A stretch of DNA of 57,500 bases from Chrysomallon squamiferum (GCA_012295275.1 CM022670.1:1390001-1447500), one strand, 5' to 3'. Counted from the stretch's first letter, positions 1-14,380 are shown. Notes: generated by a model from the letters alone, not told the origin. Made by a program: numbers and translations.

Positions 1-658
1 ATTTAAATTTTAGATTTATGCTTGTCATTTTTTTACAACCATACACTATTATAAATTCCAATTTGTTTATTAAAAAAAAATAATTAAAAAAAAGCTAATT
101 CATATTTGCCATTCTTTTTTCCCCAGTCATATACAATTATCAATGCCATTTACTTATTGTAAATAGTACATATTTGTATTTTTTATATTTTTTCATACAT
201 ATTCACATCTTCTTTTTCATTTGCACACAGTGATATTTAGGTTTCTACAATCAGACACAGTTGTGTTTGTTTTCTTTCTGACAAACATGTATAACTATAC
301 TTGATGCTTTTTCTTTTATATATTTTTTTTTTTTTTTTTTTTCTTGTTTCCTATTTTGACAATCAAATTCAGCATAGACATTTAGACAACTGTTTACAAT
401 CATCTTTGTCATGTTCCTTTTGATCACCAAACTCTGTGATTGTCTACAGCAAATATCCAGCATGTTCTTGGCCACAACATCATGTAAAGACTGTTTTCTT
501 TCACAGGAATGTGATCAAGTATGTGGGCCACTTCGCTAAATGTAGGTAATCGTTTAGTTTAAGAGGGTCCAGCATAAGTTTCACACAGGAAGAGTTTCTA
601 ATACTTTAGATGACTCACTGTCAGGATTATGAGATTTTTTTTTACTTTTTTTTTTTGT
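1..658. other. 3' flank and probable 3' UTR of the SLC17A9 gene
   Basis: AT-rich sequence after the stop codon. No other gene is visible. A minus-strand AATAAA (66-71) is a possible distant poly(A) signal, but it is uncertain in such AT-rich sequence. Confidence 0.4.
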
Positions 659-1122
659 CTAGACAATCTGTTTTCCCGTTCCAAACAAAGTGAACACTAT
701 ACAGCCGAACACACAGACAGCAGCAGTCTGGTTAAATACAGCACTCCAACTCTTTGTAGATTCTAGTATGTGTCCAGCCATATACACACCAACAAAGCCT
801 GAAAATATCAATACAACTGACATTAAAAATTCATTTTTGTAACAGTTATCTGCCTCAGCTGGTGTAAAGAAATCTGTCTATAGAGTAATTATTCACATTA
901 ATGTTTAAAAAAATTGTTTAAGTATTTGAATCTTTTTTGTAATTTAATCTAAAGAAAATATACAAAGTTAGGTAAAATAGTAAAAGGAGATAATTTTCAG
1001 GGAAGTCATATTTTAATAAATAAAAATACAAACTTAAAATAAAAATAAAATGAAATGAACAGTACCTGGAATAGCACCAGCCATGTTCATAATACCTGCA
1101 AGAAAATATTTAAATAAAAATT

Positions 1123-1157
<35 letters not shown>

Positions 1158-4100
1158 TTAAATAATTAAGATTATCAAGAACAGTTCAGTGTTTTTCATT
1201 ACTTCTGGTAAAACAAAATGTCTTCAGTGAATACTACTGAATATGATCTCAGTATATTTTCACAACTATTTAACAGTAAAGATGAGGTAATCATAAAATG
1301 AGTGATGCTGTCTTAGATGCTTCCAAATCATTAAGTTTACAAATATAGTGAAAACCTAATTACATTCTTACAGTAATAAGAAATTTAAGCCCCCCCCAAA
1401 AAAACATTATTATAAAAAAATCCACATTGAAGATTATATAACAATTTCTGGATTAAGAGAAAAAAAAATTCTAAATTATTTCAATCATGTGCAAACAAAT
1501 AAATATATAAATAAATAATAAGAACACTTTGTTTTTGTTTGTCTTGTCTTGTTTTTTAAATTTATTTTTATTTAATTTGCTTTTAAATTTTAAAATTTTT
1601 AAAAATTTTAAATTTTACAAAGGTGTAGCTTACCAAAAACAGAGCCTGCATGTTTTGGTGCAATGTCCTGAGGGTTGACAAGGACTCCACTGTTGTGGAA
1701 TCCACAGCAGGACACAGCGAGAGCCATACAGACCAAAGAACCACTGAAGGATGATGTGTAGGATATAAGAACTAAGAAGGACGCTGTCCCGTACAATGCT
1801 ATAGACTGCATGAATTTTCTTACAAAAGTTACGCTGTAACCTACAAAGGAAACAAAATATGTTTATTAAATATTGTAAAACTGAACAATTATTAGCTTTC
1901 GTGGTATATTAACTCTGATGCACAAAACTAATAAATTTGTTTTAAATAAACTGAATGAATAAATTCAATGTTTACATACAACCCTTCATCTTATTACAGT
2001 TATCTATGGTGTATGTAACTAAGCTATTTAAAAATTATGAAATGTACATGTATACATGCATTCATTCACACACACACACACACACACAATCTGTAGTTAG
2101 AACTGAGCCCTTTTCTCAAGTTATGTCATTATAGTTCCAAAATCCAAAACCCAAGCAGGCCATCTGCATTTCAGACAAGAATGCTCCCTCAGTATTTTAA
2201 TACATGTATACATTTTTGAACAAAAAACAAAAAATATTTCTCACAATCTACATTTCAACAGAACTGTAATATTATTTCTGTATCATAAGATTAATATTCA
2301 GACTTTTTAAAATATTTACCTTTACTTATCATTTTATCAGCTAGGTAACCACTAAATATAGAACTGGGTATAGTCACAACCCAAGGCACAACATTGAAAA
2401 CCCAACCCTGAAAAACAAAGGTTTTGTTTCTTATCAACACGAATGGATATCATGATAAGAATCTTAAAAAGAATTTACTTAAACATTAATAATCAGAATT
2501 GTAAAACCAAATATATATAGTAACTAAAAACTGAAAATCATATATCATTCTTCAATACATATAAATATATATAATTTTATTTCTTATATAAAAAAAGGTT
2601 TTTTATATGTACATATATGTTTTTATATATGAAATTAATTCAAGCATTTAAACCAAAGTTCACGTCACTGCATTTTTTCTTCTATGTCAGAAATGTATTA
2701 TTGTTCATTAATTTTGACAAAGATGATTACAGTAAGTCCTAAAAACTAGAATCATTACCAGTCTTACAGAAGCATGGAAAAAAAACATTTTCTTTCATAA
2801 TTTTTTTTCCCAAAATGTTTCTTTATGTAGAATCTGGTACACATTAAAAATATACTTTTTATTAATAGAATATTTTCTGTGTAAGCATCTAGCAAGCTAT
2901 TATAACTTTTTTGCTGCTGTTGTTGTTGTTGTTATTTTTGTTGGTTTTTTTCTAGGATTATATCATATCAAAAATCTTAACAAGAAAAAATATTTTGACT
3001 TATAAAAAAAAAAAAATAATAATATTTATATATTCAAGATAATGAAATCCATGTTTCTGGTTGTCATATGACTGTGTGACTTTAATGTTAATATTGATTT
3101 ATTTTAATAATCCTTCAACAAAATTTACTGGAACTGTTAAAATAAATATGAAACTGTTCATGTCTGACCATGAATGTTGGGCACAGTATTCATCCTGTCA
3201 CCATATTATACACACCACATTTGTTTAAACCTGGAACCTTTAGCATACACTTCTCCTTTAAATATCAGGAGTGGGTTTGATATACTCAGCTCTCATCATC
3301 AGGATAACATTTTGAAAGTTGTTTGTATTAAAAAAGTTTTCAACAGCTAGTTGATTCTATAAAGTACTAGAGTCTAACGGATAGATGTGTTAATCAGAAG
3401 TTTATAACTTCACACAATTTAAAATGTTTCATCCTGTTATTTTGTGACTGCAGTGACTTTCTGATAAATTCGTATCATACTACACTGTAATTAACAAACA
3501 TTAGCAACTTTTAGATAATTACAAGTTACTTTAACTTTTAGCTTTATATTGGTTTCAAGCAGCTCCTGAAAAAACTTTAGTAGTAGTTTCAGGATTCGTG
3601 TTTTCCAAAGTTAAACTAGTCTTAGATTAACATTTACAAATTTTCATATTCTGCTTTATATTTTATTCACTGCCTTTTGAAATAACCAAAATAAATTTTA
3701 TTTGTTCTTTATTGAAAATCCCTCAAAAAAAGTTTTTATCTTATTTTATGACATGTACTGCTGTAACAGCATATATGTTATTTTATATAATGCCAATGGT
3801 CATGTTTTAAAATATAAGGTCATCTAAGTGCATCCGAATTTCAAATTCAGTACGATCTTTGTAACTGGAAGGATAAAAAAAATTCAAAACTTTTTTAATG
3901 TTTTATGTCATATACTAGCACTTAAAAAAAACTATAAACAAAACCCAAATAATAATAATAAAAAAAAAATAGAGCAAATAACAAATAAATAAAACCCCAC
4001 ATTTTTAAAACAGAAAAAAAGATAATTAAAAGGGTATGTGTGTTTGCACACCCGTGCATGTGCATGTTTACTGTATCGTAACAAATGTGAATGAGAATGT

Positions 4101-7100
4101 TAGATATTAGTATGTGGACAGCACTGCAACAATTACCAAGATCCAAATTAACTTTGTAAGTATTTGTTTATGAAAGTAACAATAGTTTAAATACTTAGAT
4201 TTGACCTCATTTTGCATGTAATTAAAATTATATTTTATTATTGTTCTGTAACTTCAATTAAAAAATAATAATAATAAGCTTTTAAAAACAGATAATGTCT
4301 TTGTTGAAAACTTATGTTTCAGTAAGGTACTACTGGATATACAATCCAATATAAACAAATTTGATTAAGATCTTTTCATGCTTTGGGAAAATATCTGCAA
4401 AGTGTAAGTCAGAAACACATTCAACACACCTGTTGGTGTTTATACAGAACAAGCACTGTGTAAAAACAGCCTGCAAACAATGAAAGCTCCTTATCTGAGA
4501 CCCTCTCTTACCTTGGCAGAGGGGAAATTATCATGGAAGTACGAAGGCATCCAAAATAAAAGTGTTTGAAATGCAAAACCACTGGCAAAATGAGATAAAA
4601 TCATGCTCCTGTAAGGAAAACAGACAAAGTAAAAATAACACGATATGAATGACACAGAAATCATCCAGTAGCCAGTTACTACAACCTTTGGCACTTTGTC
4701 ATTCTGAAATCAGAAAACAAACTGGCAAGAGATTAATGAAACTTTCACAACTAGAGCCTGTAAAACTGCAGCATCCAGAGTTAGGTTAAGGACCAAAAGC
4801 CAAAACTGTAGTGCTTTAAACACATGGTAAAATACATGCCATTCCTAAAACTGTACCAAGCTTCACGTCTGGACACAAGTTTTACACACACTGGTTATAA
4901 TAGGATTTGCAACACTGACATTGTCATCTGAAATTTGTTACTAAGAAACAGAGAACACTGCTTATTGAAATTACAACAGTTATGGCACACAGAAACGCAA
5001 CTACAAAACAAATTAGAATGACATACTGCAGTATATCAAGCTGCACTGCAAAGCAAAAGAAGAATAATAAGTTCACTGATATGCTTAATATTATTCTCCA
5101 AAAACAGGCACTTTTTCAGTACTTCAGTACTTGTAACATGACATGTTAAAGTATATCAAGAGGCTTATTGCAGCACATGAAGAATGACACTGAAGCTTTG
5201 TTGTTAACATGAGAGCTGCACATTACAGCAACAAAGCCAGTGAATATATACTACAGCCAGCGTTATGGGATTTTTTTACACTGTAAGGACAGAGGCACAA
5301 TAACACGCATATAGATACATAATGAGAATGATACATTGCAAATCCTATCTGTGAATCATTTTCACTTCCATAATGGTCTCTGAAATAACATCTTCATTAA
5401 CAATGATTATTTATAAGACATTATAGAAAATATCAATAATTATTAAAAAAATATATATATTTTTTTTTTTACAGACTATGATTTGTCATTTTTAGGACCA
5501 GTGTGGAAAGTGAAACATTGTAAATACAGTATTATATTGCATGTGCAAACTCACCTTTGCGGTGGGAAAATTTTCATGAAAGTATGTTGGCATCCACGAT
5601 AAAAGTATGTAAAAAGCATTGTTTTCACAAAAATGGGCTACAAGAAGAGACCTGAAAAGCAGAAAATGTTTAATTTGTATCCGTGACTAGAGTGGGGTTT
5701 TGTTATAATGTGCTTCACAAAATCAAAAGGAAAACCTTAATGAATTGTTAAAACACAACAGACATCTGTTATATTTCAAAAATTCATAAAAATAATACAA
5801 AAACTAATTACATGCATTCAAAGGCTGTATTTAATATACAATGCAAGGCTGCTTGTCATAAAAACTGGAAATAAGAATGTGATTACAAATGGCATTATTT
5901 ATTCTACACAGTTGCAGTAAATTAATTTAGCATGAAAACTGTTTTATTTTTTTACGCATAGCTATATTTCTCAAACAGAGCATGAAAAATGGAAATGACT
6001 GCTACTGTAATTTTATTTCATTTGCTTGTTACACATCATTTCACAGATACAGGATAACAAGTGCAGTCAGAATTGGCTGAATACATAAATTCTGAAATAA
6101 TATTAAGGTGAATTTTTCTTTTCTATTCCAGCCAAAAATTTAAGTCAGCATATTTATGGTATGTTCAAAATAAGATAATGTTAAATTTGCTGTAATAAGT
6201 ATGGATATAAAATAACTTCTTTCTGTTTCAACAGTGGTTTCAGCTGGTTGATCTAAAGACTCCAAATGACATTCATCAAAGAAAAATACATAAATGATTT
6301 ATTTACAATCCACACATTCATAGTGTAAAGTTACATGGCATCATACACATTGTTTAAAACCACAGATATGATGGAGGACTGAATGAATGAATATATATAT
6401 ATATATATGCAAAACAACAACTAAAAAACAAATATATGTACTGACTTTCAAAATACAAAGTCTTTACTTTTCATTTTACTCACCAGAATGCTGCTTTTGT
6501 AAAAAGAACCAACCAAGGAACTGCCTCAGTTGGTTTTTTCTCTGTCATGTGACCATCTTGTATATTCAGAATATAGTGCTTCTGTCTGTGTCTGTTAATT
6601 AATAAATACCTCACCACCAGCATCCAGCACAAGCCACACAAACCTGCAGATAACAACACTTAATAATTAACTTATAAAACCTTTAACGCAAACTGAATTC
6701 ATTCAATGATTGAGAAAACTTTTCAATTTTGATTAGGTCTTATGTTTCACATTGTTATACATCCTTTTGTGTTTATGGAATCCTCTTCAACAACAACAAA
6801 AAAAATAATAACATGCTGCAAAGATCTAACTATAACAATGATATGATATGTTTTATCAGTCATACTACAATGTGAAAAAAAAAAAAAACATTGTGATCCA
6901 CCTAATTATTTTTATTAAGATGCTGTTAAAATACTGATTCACAGGCTATGACCTGTATGAACTTTTTCAAATGATAATAGCAGTAAACATTTTGAGAATA
7001 ATATTTATTAATATACTCACCAATAGTATAAAAAGGCACCTGCCAACCATATCTATCAAGTAATACTGAGCCAATACTTCCAGTAAGAAGTGTTCTGAAA

Positions 7101-8679
7101 CACAAAGTCACCTAGGAACTATATACAAATTGTATAATCTTTAATAACTAAATCACCGAAATTAATTTTCCTACACCAAGTAAGACCTTAAAATGATTTA
7201 TTATAATGAAATATTTTTTAGAGTTAGATAAGATTTATTTTTAAAACAAAGTAGTAAAATAAAGCATAATTTTTTTTTAAAGTATCTTATATTTTGCTTT
7301 ATTGTTTTCAATGAATAATTATCTTCATACAATTTGATTTATTATCATGAAATATTTGTCAGAGATAGATCAAATTCATTTTTAAAACAAAATGTGAAAT
7401 TAACAGTAGTAACAAAGCAATAATTTTATGTTTCTTATATCGTGCTTTATTTTTTCGAAGAATAATTATCTTTACATGAAACATAAAGAATTTAAATAAT
7501 TCATTTTAAATAACACCAATGTTATTTAAAAATGAACAATTATTTTTCACTAACTTAAACAATCTAAAATATTTTTCTTCCACAAAATCTGCTATGCCAC
7601 CAAATAACAAGGGGTACAAAGAAAAAGGATACTAAAACAAAACAAGAGTCTGGCAAAAAAAATAATTACAAAAATAATCATAATGTTTGTAGCACCGCCA
7701 AATCTGATGGTGGCTAAATTTGATGTAAGTGTAATATAACACTGTACAGTTATTAGGAATCATTTTTACAAAAATGTTTTCATTTTTACTCACAAGACAC
7801 TACTGTAAATAAAGAATGATTGTTGTATGCTGTAGCAGAGCGCCTAAGATCCCTTACCCAAAGTGAGAACCTGAAGCTACAATGCCCATGGTTAAAGATC
7901 TGTCTTTTTCAGGAACTTTTCTCGACACCAAGCTTGTCATCCCAGGGAAGTGTACACCTGCCAGAGACACCAAATCACCAGATGACAAACATTTTAATAC
8001 ATCGTCAGATATCTACTTTTTAAAGTCTACTTTGGAGAGACGCAGAAACATATTCTACAAACATCTAAGAATTCCCACCCCTACTATCCAGACTTAACAA
8101 AGTTAACAAAAAAAAAGAAAGCAGTTCTAAATCATCAGATAAAACCCAAATAAAGTAACTGGACCAGTGTTACAAAATTTTCAACTCTAAAGATTAATTA
8201 AGCTATGTTTTGTTTTTGTTGTTTTTGTTTTTTTCTTAATATAATTTATTTGAAAATAATCACCATTGTTTCTGAATATTAAATTAAGCATAGTGTTTAG
8301 GTTTCAGATTGAAAATGAAAATTTTATAATCACTGGCTAAAATAATGTTAACACCTCAGAACTGATTAAAACAAATGGTAAAAGGGATTGTATTTGGATT
8401 TCAGATACCTACCCTGCATACACTCCTGACATTATTAACGCAGTGCTAACTGTTCGTTCATTCTGTCTCACAAAATGACAGACCATGCTGGTTGTACTTG
8501 GCATATGCATGCCTGAATGTCACAACATGATGAGTAAATCATTTTAAAAATACTTTGTAATTATTTCATACACTTACACTAGTAAGATCATGAGAAAGTA
8601 TCATGCAATGCTGGAAAAACATTAATCTTACATACATACAAATATATGAGAGTAAGCCTTGGTTATTTATTTATGTGTT

Positions 8680-8724
<45 letters not shown>

Positions 8725-11345
8725 CAGATAGACAGATAGAAAGCTGTATAGGTAGATGGACAGTTAGACAGACAAACAGAGTCACAGAGAGACAGACATT
8801 TAGTATTGTATCTATATATACTAAAGTATATATAGATATATAACTTCAGTAAGCCAAAGCCAGTGGACTTATTCCCAGTAATTTAGTTGGAGAAACTTGT
8901 TACTTTCTTATTTTTATTGTGACAGAATAAATAGACAAAATGCTAAAAACTATTTTTAATTTTTAAAACTCAGATTCTGAAATAGGAAATTATTATTTAA
9001 AAGGAATAAGAAATTTATGAATTTTTACAATACTGAAGCAACAGCATTCATATTTCTAAAGAATATTACATTTTTGAGCAACAGATGTAGAGGACAGTTC
9101 ATTATTTTACGTTTTTTCACACTTTACTTATTTATTTTCTAAAACAGTGAAACTTAAGTCAACACACTTAATTTAGTTAATTAAAACAGAAAGTTGATCT
9201 TTTTTCACTTATTTCAAACATATCATGTTTTGTAAAGCACTAAAGGAAAACCATCAGATACAAATTTAATTAAATGAAAACTGGAATAGAGAATCAAAAA
9301 AAAAAAAAAAAAAAAATTCTTCATATTTTTCTCACAGAATATTCAAAGGTAAACAGAAGAAATGAAATAAAATACTAATGTCAAAGATTTCTTCATAATC
9401 CTACCTTGTGACATTCCTAGGAGAACTCGGGACAACACAACAAGATACATTGCCATGTTTCTATCAGTTGTCAGGTAAGCAACTTGAGGTGTCCAAAATG
9501 TAATCAGTGACCAAAGGCAGGCTGCGACTGGGAGAACAATATCACCACCAATCCTGTCACTCAAGTAGCCACCAAAAAACTGTGTCATGGTGTATCCCCA
9601 GAAAAATGCTGATAAAACAGTGCCCTGGAGAAAAAAAAAAAAAAAAAAATGTATTAGCTTATTTTAATAAAAACATCAGCTGTTAACAAAATATGTTTAT
9701 TCCAGGTTCAGGATGGGGTTTTTTTTACCAAAAATGCATTGAACCAGAATCCTTTTTGATTTCAGAATACAACTTTTGATTATTTTTGTCCCTGAAATAA
9801 ATATGGCGTAGACAAAACTATTCACAAATTATAAGATATAATTATAACATATTACAAGATATACTGGCTGGTCAAAAGAAAGATTCAGATTTTGGAATTT
9901 CAGAATTATTATTAGCAACTTCATAACAACATAAGGAAACTCAATGGGAAAAAAAATGATTCTTCATGTTTATAACTAACAGTTTATCTCCAACTGTATG
10001 TTTTATTTGTTTCTTTCTCATATATAATATACATGATCATGATGATGGTATTTGGATGTTGACATTTTCCCTTCTTAATGGTTTCATTTCATAACAAAAT
10101 ATGTCAGCAAAAAACTAAAAAAGAACCAATGATTTTGAAATTGTTATATCCTCAGACTAACAGGAAAATATTTTTGTTTCTTTACATTTCTTAGCATAAT
10201 TTTAACTCACTGCTTCTGTTTTACTCCACTTCATCTCCTGGGACAGTGACACTATACATAAAGGCATAATAGTCCTAGCTGCATAAAGCATAGATGTTCC
10301 TGTGAAAAGTCCAACTGTCCATTGTCTCTTTATATCTCTGAAAATAAAAAGTTATATCTGTGGTATAAATATGTTTAGTGCCCAAAAGAATAATGTTTTT
10401 ATTCCACAAAAATAATTCCAAAAGTCATCCAAAATACATTTTATAAATAAGATATTTAAAAGACAGGTAACTCTGTAACAAATTCCTAGTATTCATTTTA
10501 AATACAATACTTAAATTTCTTAACAGGCATTTTCTGTAGCTAACATTAAAATCACTGATCTGGGGGTTGAATCTTGTTAGTAATCATCTGAAAGTTTGAC
10601 TTGTTATTATTCAAAATATTATTCCAATTTTATTTCCATATGACTGACATCTGAACAGGATTAATATTTCTTACATATCACTGCATCATGGTTTTACTAC
10701 CCAATACCTTCCCAAAACAAAGGTTTTCTAACAGTTATTTGCCGGGTTGTTGTTTTGTTTTATTTGTTTTGTTTATTATTTTTATATTTTTATTTATTTT
10801 TTAATTATTATTATTACTGTTTTTGTTTTTCTGTAAAAAAAAAAATTGGGGAGATGTCTCTTTAACAGATTCATTTCCCAATATAGTGTATACTACTAGT
10901 ATTACTATTGTTACAAAAAGTATCATAATGCCAAATAATTCAATAAATGCAAAATGTAACACTCATACTCATAGTCATAGTCATAAATTACATTAACATT
11001 TATATCATACATTCAGTATTGTCTTTATACAGTCATATATTACCTAACTAACCATAAATATTATTAAACAATCAACTGTATATTAACAAATGTCTGATCA
11101 TTAAAATAATGGCATTAAATTACGAAATAACGATTATTTTATACAACGAAAACACCATATATGTGAATAAAACCACCCAGTAAATCAGACTTTTAATTTA
11201 AAATAATTAATCCTAAATTAACATTTTTGCTGCGAGTTAAAAGTAAACAGCAATACCGTGCCCAGAATTTTCCTTCACTTTCCTTTATGCTGTCTTTAAT
11301 AGTAACTTTGGTCATACCAAACACGTCCCCACCACTTTTCGCCAT
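659..11345 (-). CDS. SLC17A9: Vesicular nucleotide transporter (SLC17A9/VNUT-like), 11 coding exons, 443 aa
   Basis: Major facilitator family transporter that loads ATP and other nucleotides into secretory vesicles (known of SLC17A9). Coding exons, all with GT-AG borders: 11345-11257, 10337-10211, 9624-9405, 8512-8413, 7094-7021, 6643-6484, then either 5651-5555 or 4608-4512, 2407-2320, 1840-1634, 1095-1066 and 798-659. The sum is 1332 nt, or 443 codons plus stop TAG; human SLC17A9 is of similar length. Recognisable blocks are YAARTIMPLC (TM1 region), FFWGYTMTQFFGGYLSDRIGG (residues about 79-99), SRVLLGMSQG, GSVLLDRYGWQ, LSWMPTYF, GWVFNVVPW and GSVFGIMNMAGAIPG, in the family order. The SRVLLG arginine probably corresponds to the essential TM4 arginine of the family (inference). 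The start ATG at 11345-11343 opens a 29-codon exon. Exon 10 is a 30-nt microexon. Assignment is firm; splice borders are by eye. Confidence 0.93.
1126..1155. repeat. Poly-A tract in SLC17A9 intron
   Basis: Run of about 30 A in the intron between exons 9 and 10. Confidence 0.95.
2067..2088. repeat. (CA)n microsatellite
   Basis: About 11 CA units in an SLC17A9 intron. Confidence 0.95.
4512..4608 (-). other. SLC17A9: SLC17A9 exon 7, version b (downstream duplicate)
   Basis: A second exon of exactly 97 nt with the same entry and exit phase as the exon at 5555-5651. It encodes SMILSHFASGF...LFWMPSYFHDNFPSAK, with acceptor CCTTACAG and donor GTAAGAG. About 18 of its 32 residues match version a. 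Including both copies or neither would shift the frame, so one must be chosen. Confidence 0.85.
5555..5651 (-). other. SLC17A9: SLC17A9 exon 7, version a (upstream copy)
   Basis: A 97-nt exon with acceptor TTTTCAG and donor GTGAGT, encoding residues 258-289 (SLLVAHFCENN...LSWMPTYFHENFPTAK). It enters with one base that completes a TGG codon and leaves in frame 0. This is the TM7 region and the following loop. It is the copy closer to the LLSW(L/M)PT sequence I recall for vertebrate SLC17A9. Confidence 0.88.
7194..7475. repeat. Tandem duplication, two diverged 141-bp units
   Basis: The unit starting at 7194 (TGATTTATTATAATGAAATAT) recurs at 7335 (TGATTTATTATCATGAAATAT). The later parts also align (TTTTTAAAACAAA, GCTTTATT, GAATAATTATCTT). 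It lies in an SLC17A9 intron. Confidence 0.75.
8692..8800. repeat. (GT)n microsatellite followed by degenerate GACA/GATA repeat
   Basis: About 15 GT units at 8692-8722, followed by imperfect (GACAGATA)-like units to about 8800. Lies in an SLC17A9 intron. Confidence 0.85.
9296..9317. repeat. Poly-A tract
   Basis: About 22 A next to the coding exon at 9405-9624. Confidence 0.9.
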
Positions 11346-11449
11346 GTTTGTCTCTGATAAGTTTAAATTGTTGATCACGTTCCGGAACGAATATTACCTG
11401 GGAAATACAAGAAAGCAAATTTATTTCGAGTGAAAATAATTAATCACAA

Positions 11450-11498
<49 letters not shown>

Positions 11499-11506
11499 GT
11501 TGTTGT
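11450..11506. repeat. (ATT)n microsatellite grading into (TGT)n
   Basis: About 16 ATT units, then a short TGT run, just upstream of SLC17A9. Confidence 0.95.
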
Positions 11507-11646
11507 TCGTCTTGAGAGAAAAGTAAAGAAAAAATCGTAAGATAAACTTAGATATGATTATGATTATGATATATAAAAAAATAGCGAAACGTATAAAATA
11601 ACTAATTCTTGATATTTTAAATTACGTTAATTGTAAAACATTTTAC

Positions 11647-11647
11647 T

Positions 11648-11739
<92 letters not shown>
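11647..11739. repeat. Compound (TG)n(AG)n microsatellite
   Basis: About 12 TG units followed by about 33 AG units, roughly 0.3 kb upstream of the SLC17A9 start codon. The same compound arrangement and orientation recurs at 55145-55245. Confidence 0.95.
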
Positions 11740-11742
<3 letters not shown>

Positions 11743-12571
11743 ACGTACCAATAAAATACGTTGTCGGATGCTGCAGTGATGTGTGAAAGCATCTGCTTAA
11801 TACACGTTTATCATACTTTATGCAACACGTTGTTATGGATGCAGTTATTGAATTAATGGCCTGAATAATACGCATCGTTACACCGTTCAAACGCGCTACT
11901 TAGAAAATACAAAGCATTTTTATGTATCAGCAATCAGCCAAATGTCATCAAACACAAAAACATCTGTGACAGATCTGAATTAATTATGGCATGTTTATAA
12001 ATTTGTGGATTCACAGATGTTTGAATTTTTGGATTTATTGCAATTTGTACACAGCGTCAAGGTCTCCTATTGGCTCGAGATATAAATTCTGGTTCGACTG
12101 TCAAGTGAATGTTTATTATAAAATGGATTGACAGGCAATTCTGAAAACGCTACGTTTTTTAAAAAAAAAAAAAAAAAACACTTGTTTCGATATATTGGGC
12201 ATGTCGGACTGTTCAGATGATACATTGATTAGGAGCAGGAATTTATAACTTTTATAACTTTCTGCCTGAAAATGACAGGGACGATGTCTTCGAAAAATAG
12301 CATGTCTTCATAACATTACCATAAACTAAGCTCAAAATCACCAGTCAAGTTTAACTCAAAGTGATCAGTGGCACCCACGGCACGTGCCACACTTGCAATA
12401 TCTTGGTACACGGCTGGTCGAACCAAATATATCGATATCCATCCTATTCAGAATAAAAACAAAATAATAAATGAATGACGAAAACCTTCTCAAAACTGAT
12501 AATTGTTATACATTACTATTTATGGGGCCAAAAGGCACATGAAATTTTTCTTTACAGATCTAATTGTGTTT

Positions 12572-12573
<2 letters not shown>

Positions 12574-12619
<46 letters not shown>
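12574..12619. repeat. Poly-T tract of 46 bases
   Basis: The longest homopolymer in the window. It could be the A-tail of a minus-strand retroposon, but the flank on the T side shows nothing recognisable. Confidence 0.9.
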
Positions 12620-12620
<1 letters not shown>

Positions 12621-14374
12621 GATCATACTGAATTTTTTTTATTTTGTAGTCTGATTTGGCCTCGACACTTCCTACCACTTTGTGCTGTCTTTTACTTCAG
12701 TCAAAAGACATACTGCATTTCTTGCTTACAAAATATTTCGATAATTTAATGTCATGCTGTTTGTGCCACAAAGTGTTTAACTGTCTCTGGTAGAGCATCC
12801 ACCCAAGATTCATCTTGTAAGGTATTTCTTGTTCCTGCTAGTGAACAACTGGTGAATTTACAACAAAACACAATGTAGTAATTATCATCGTGACTGAGTT
12901 AGTGAGTGTAAAAGATTTCTCACTGTTAATCAAAAAGAGTAAGTTCTGAAATGGCTTTCCCTTCTTACCAGAAAATTGCAGAAACAACAGAAATCATATT
13001 TGGCCTTTTTATATATTTTTACTTTTTTTTTTTTAACTATTTAACATTTTTGTGCCATTCAATAAAAGTTGTAATAATAATTTGTTTATTGCATCCAACT
13101 GAATACATATGGCGATTTAGAGATTAAAAAAAAAAGAAAAAAAGACTTTTGATTATTACAAAATGGCTTTGTACAAAAAGTAATAAACAAAAAACTCAAA
13201 TACAGTGTATCAGTAAAACCACAAATATGTAAATATTCAAGTAAATATAATTTCAGTGGATATTTAGTTAGATCAGTCAATTAGTTTGTTTCTGAAACAG
13301 ACTACCCACTCTACCAAAAAAAGTATTACAGTTCAACCACTTTATTTCAAAACCACACAATTCTTCCATCAAGAGAACAATATCTGACCTCAACAGTTGT
13401 GTTGAATGGCACTTTGTGATTGACTGATGGACTGAATGAAGACTAGATAGATTGCTGAATGACTGATTATTTGAATGAATGAATGATTAATGCATTGATG
13501 ATCAATCAACTGAACTGATGACTGCCTGAAAAGTAATCAGTCTCGGCAGAACATTATTGTTAGGTGTCTAGAGTAATTTGTTTTTTTGTGGTTTTTTAAA
13601 AATAATTATATTAGTTATGGTGACATGAAAGTGGAAGTTTACCGGTTTTACTCCTTGATGTTGTGTTCTTGATGCACCAGTCACAGGTAATTCAACTGGA
13701 ATGGGAATTATTGTGTCGAGGAAAACATACATGTACCTAATTTGAATATTTTGTACAACAGATATATTTCACAGCTTTTGATTGGTGGTTAATTCTGACA
13801 CCAAAATACCTCATCTAAATGTAGCATGCTGCAGTAGATTTAGCAAGAATAATTTGATGATTTATTGTTTTAACTGCAACACCGGTTACCAGTACTATAT
13901 TTTATTTATTTAAGCTCTTGATGTGTTGGGAAAATAAATAAATAAATAATAGTAATTAAATAAATATTTTTGTCATCTAACCCAAAATGTGCTATTTAAG
14001 CATCTGAATAATTAGTTTTTTAACCATAAATATATTTCATAAACCAGAACAGTATTATTATTAAATTAGTATTTGTTTACATATTTCATTTATTAATCAA
14101 AAGTATAGTTATAAAATATTTTCAAATCGGTGTGTACCTAATTGTCAACCTGATATTTGGCTTTCAGTAACATTTGAGAGAGATAATACATAGCTAAAGA
14201 TTCCCTTATTCAGTTGTACATTCTCTATCTTGCAAGTATTATATATATATATATTAAAAATATTTATATAGTTTCAGGATCTACCCCAGATACTCTGGAC
14301 ATTACATAAAATGGCATAATTTTACCATAAACATATTCTAACTTGAAATCCCACTTATATGTACTATTAAGAAC

Positions 14375-14380
<6 letters not shown>

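Noticed and set aside
5020-5200. Repeated GTATATCAAG and TGCA-rich pieces in the intron between exon copies 7a and 7b
   Set aside because: Too short and imperfect to call a repeat, and no third copy of exon 7 is present there.
11627-11890. Minus-strand frame of 87 codons
   Set aside because: Created by the compound microsatellite; no homology and no splice context.
12368-12425. GTGGCAC/GTGCCAC hairpin with GGCACGTGCC palindrome and a GGTCGAACC similar to a tRNA B box
   Set aside because: No cloverleaf can be formed around it, and a CACGTG palindrome alone is expected by chance.
12560-12760. Retroposed gene suggested by the 46-base poly-T tract
   Set aside because: The flanking sequence shows no coding remnant or target-site duplication.
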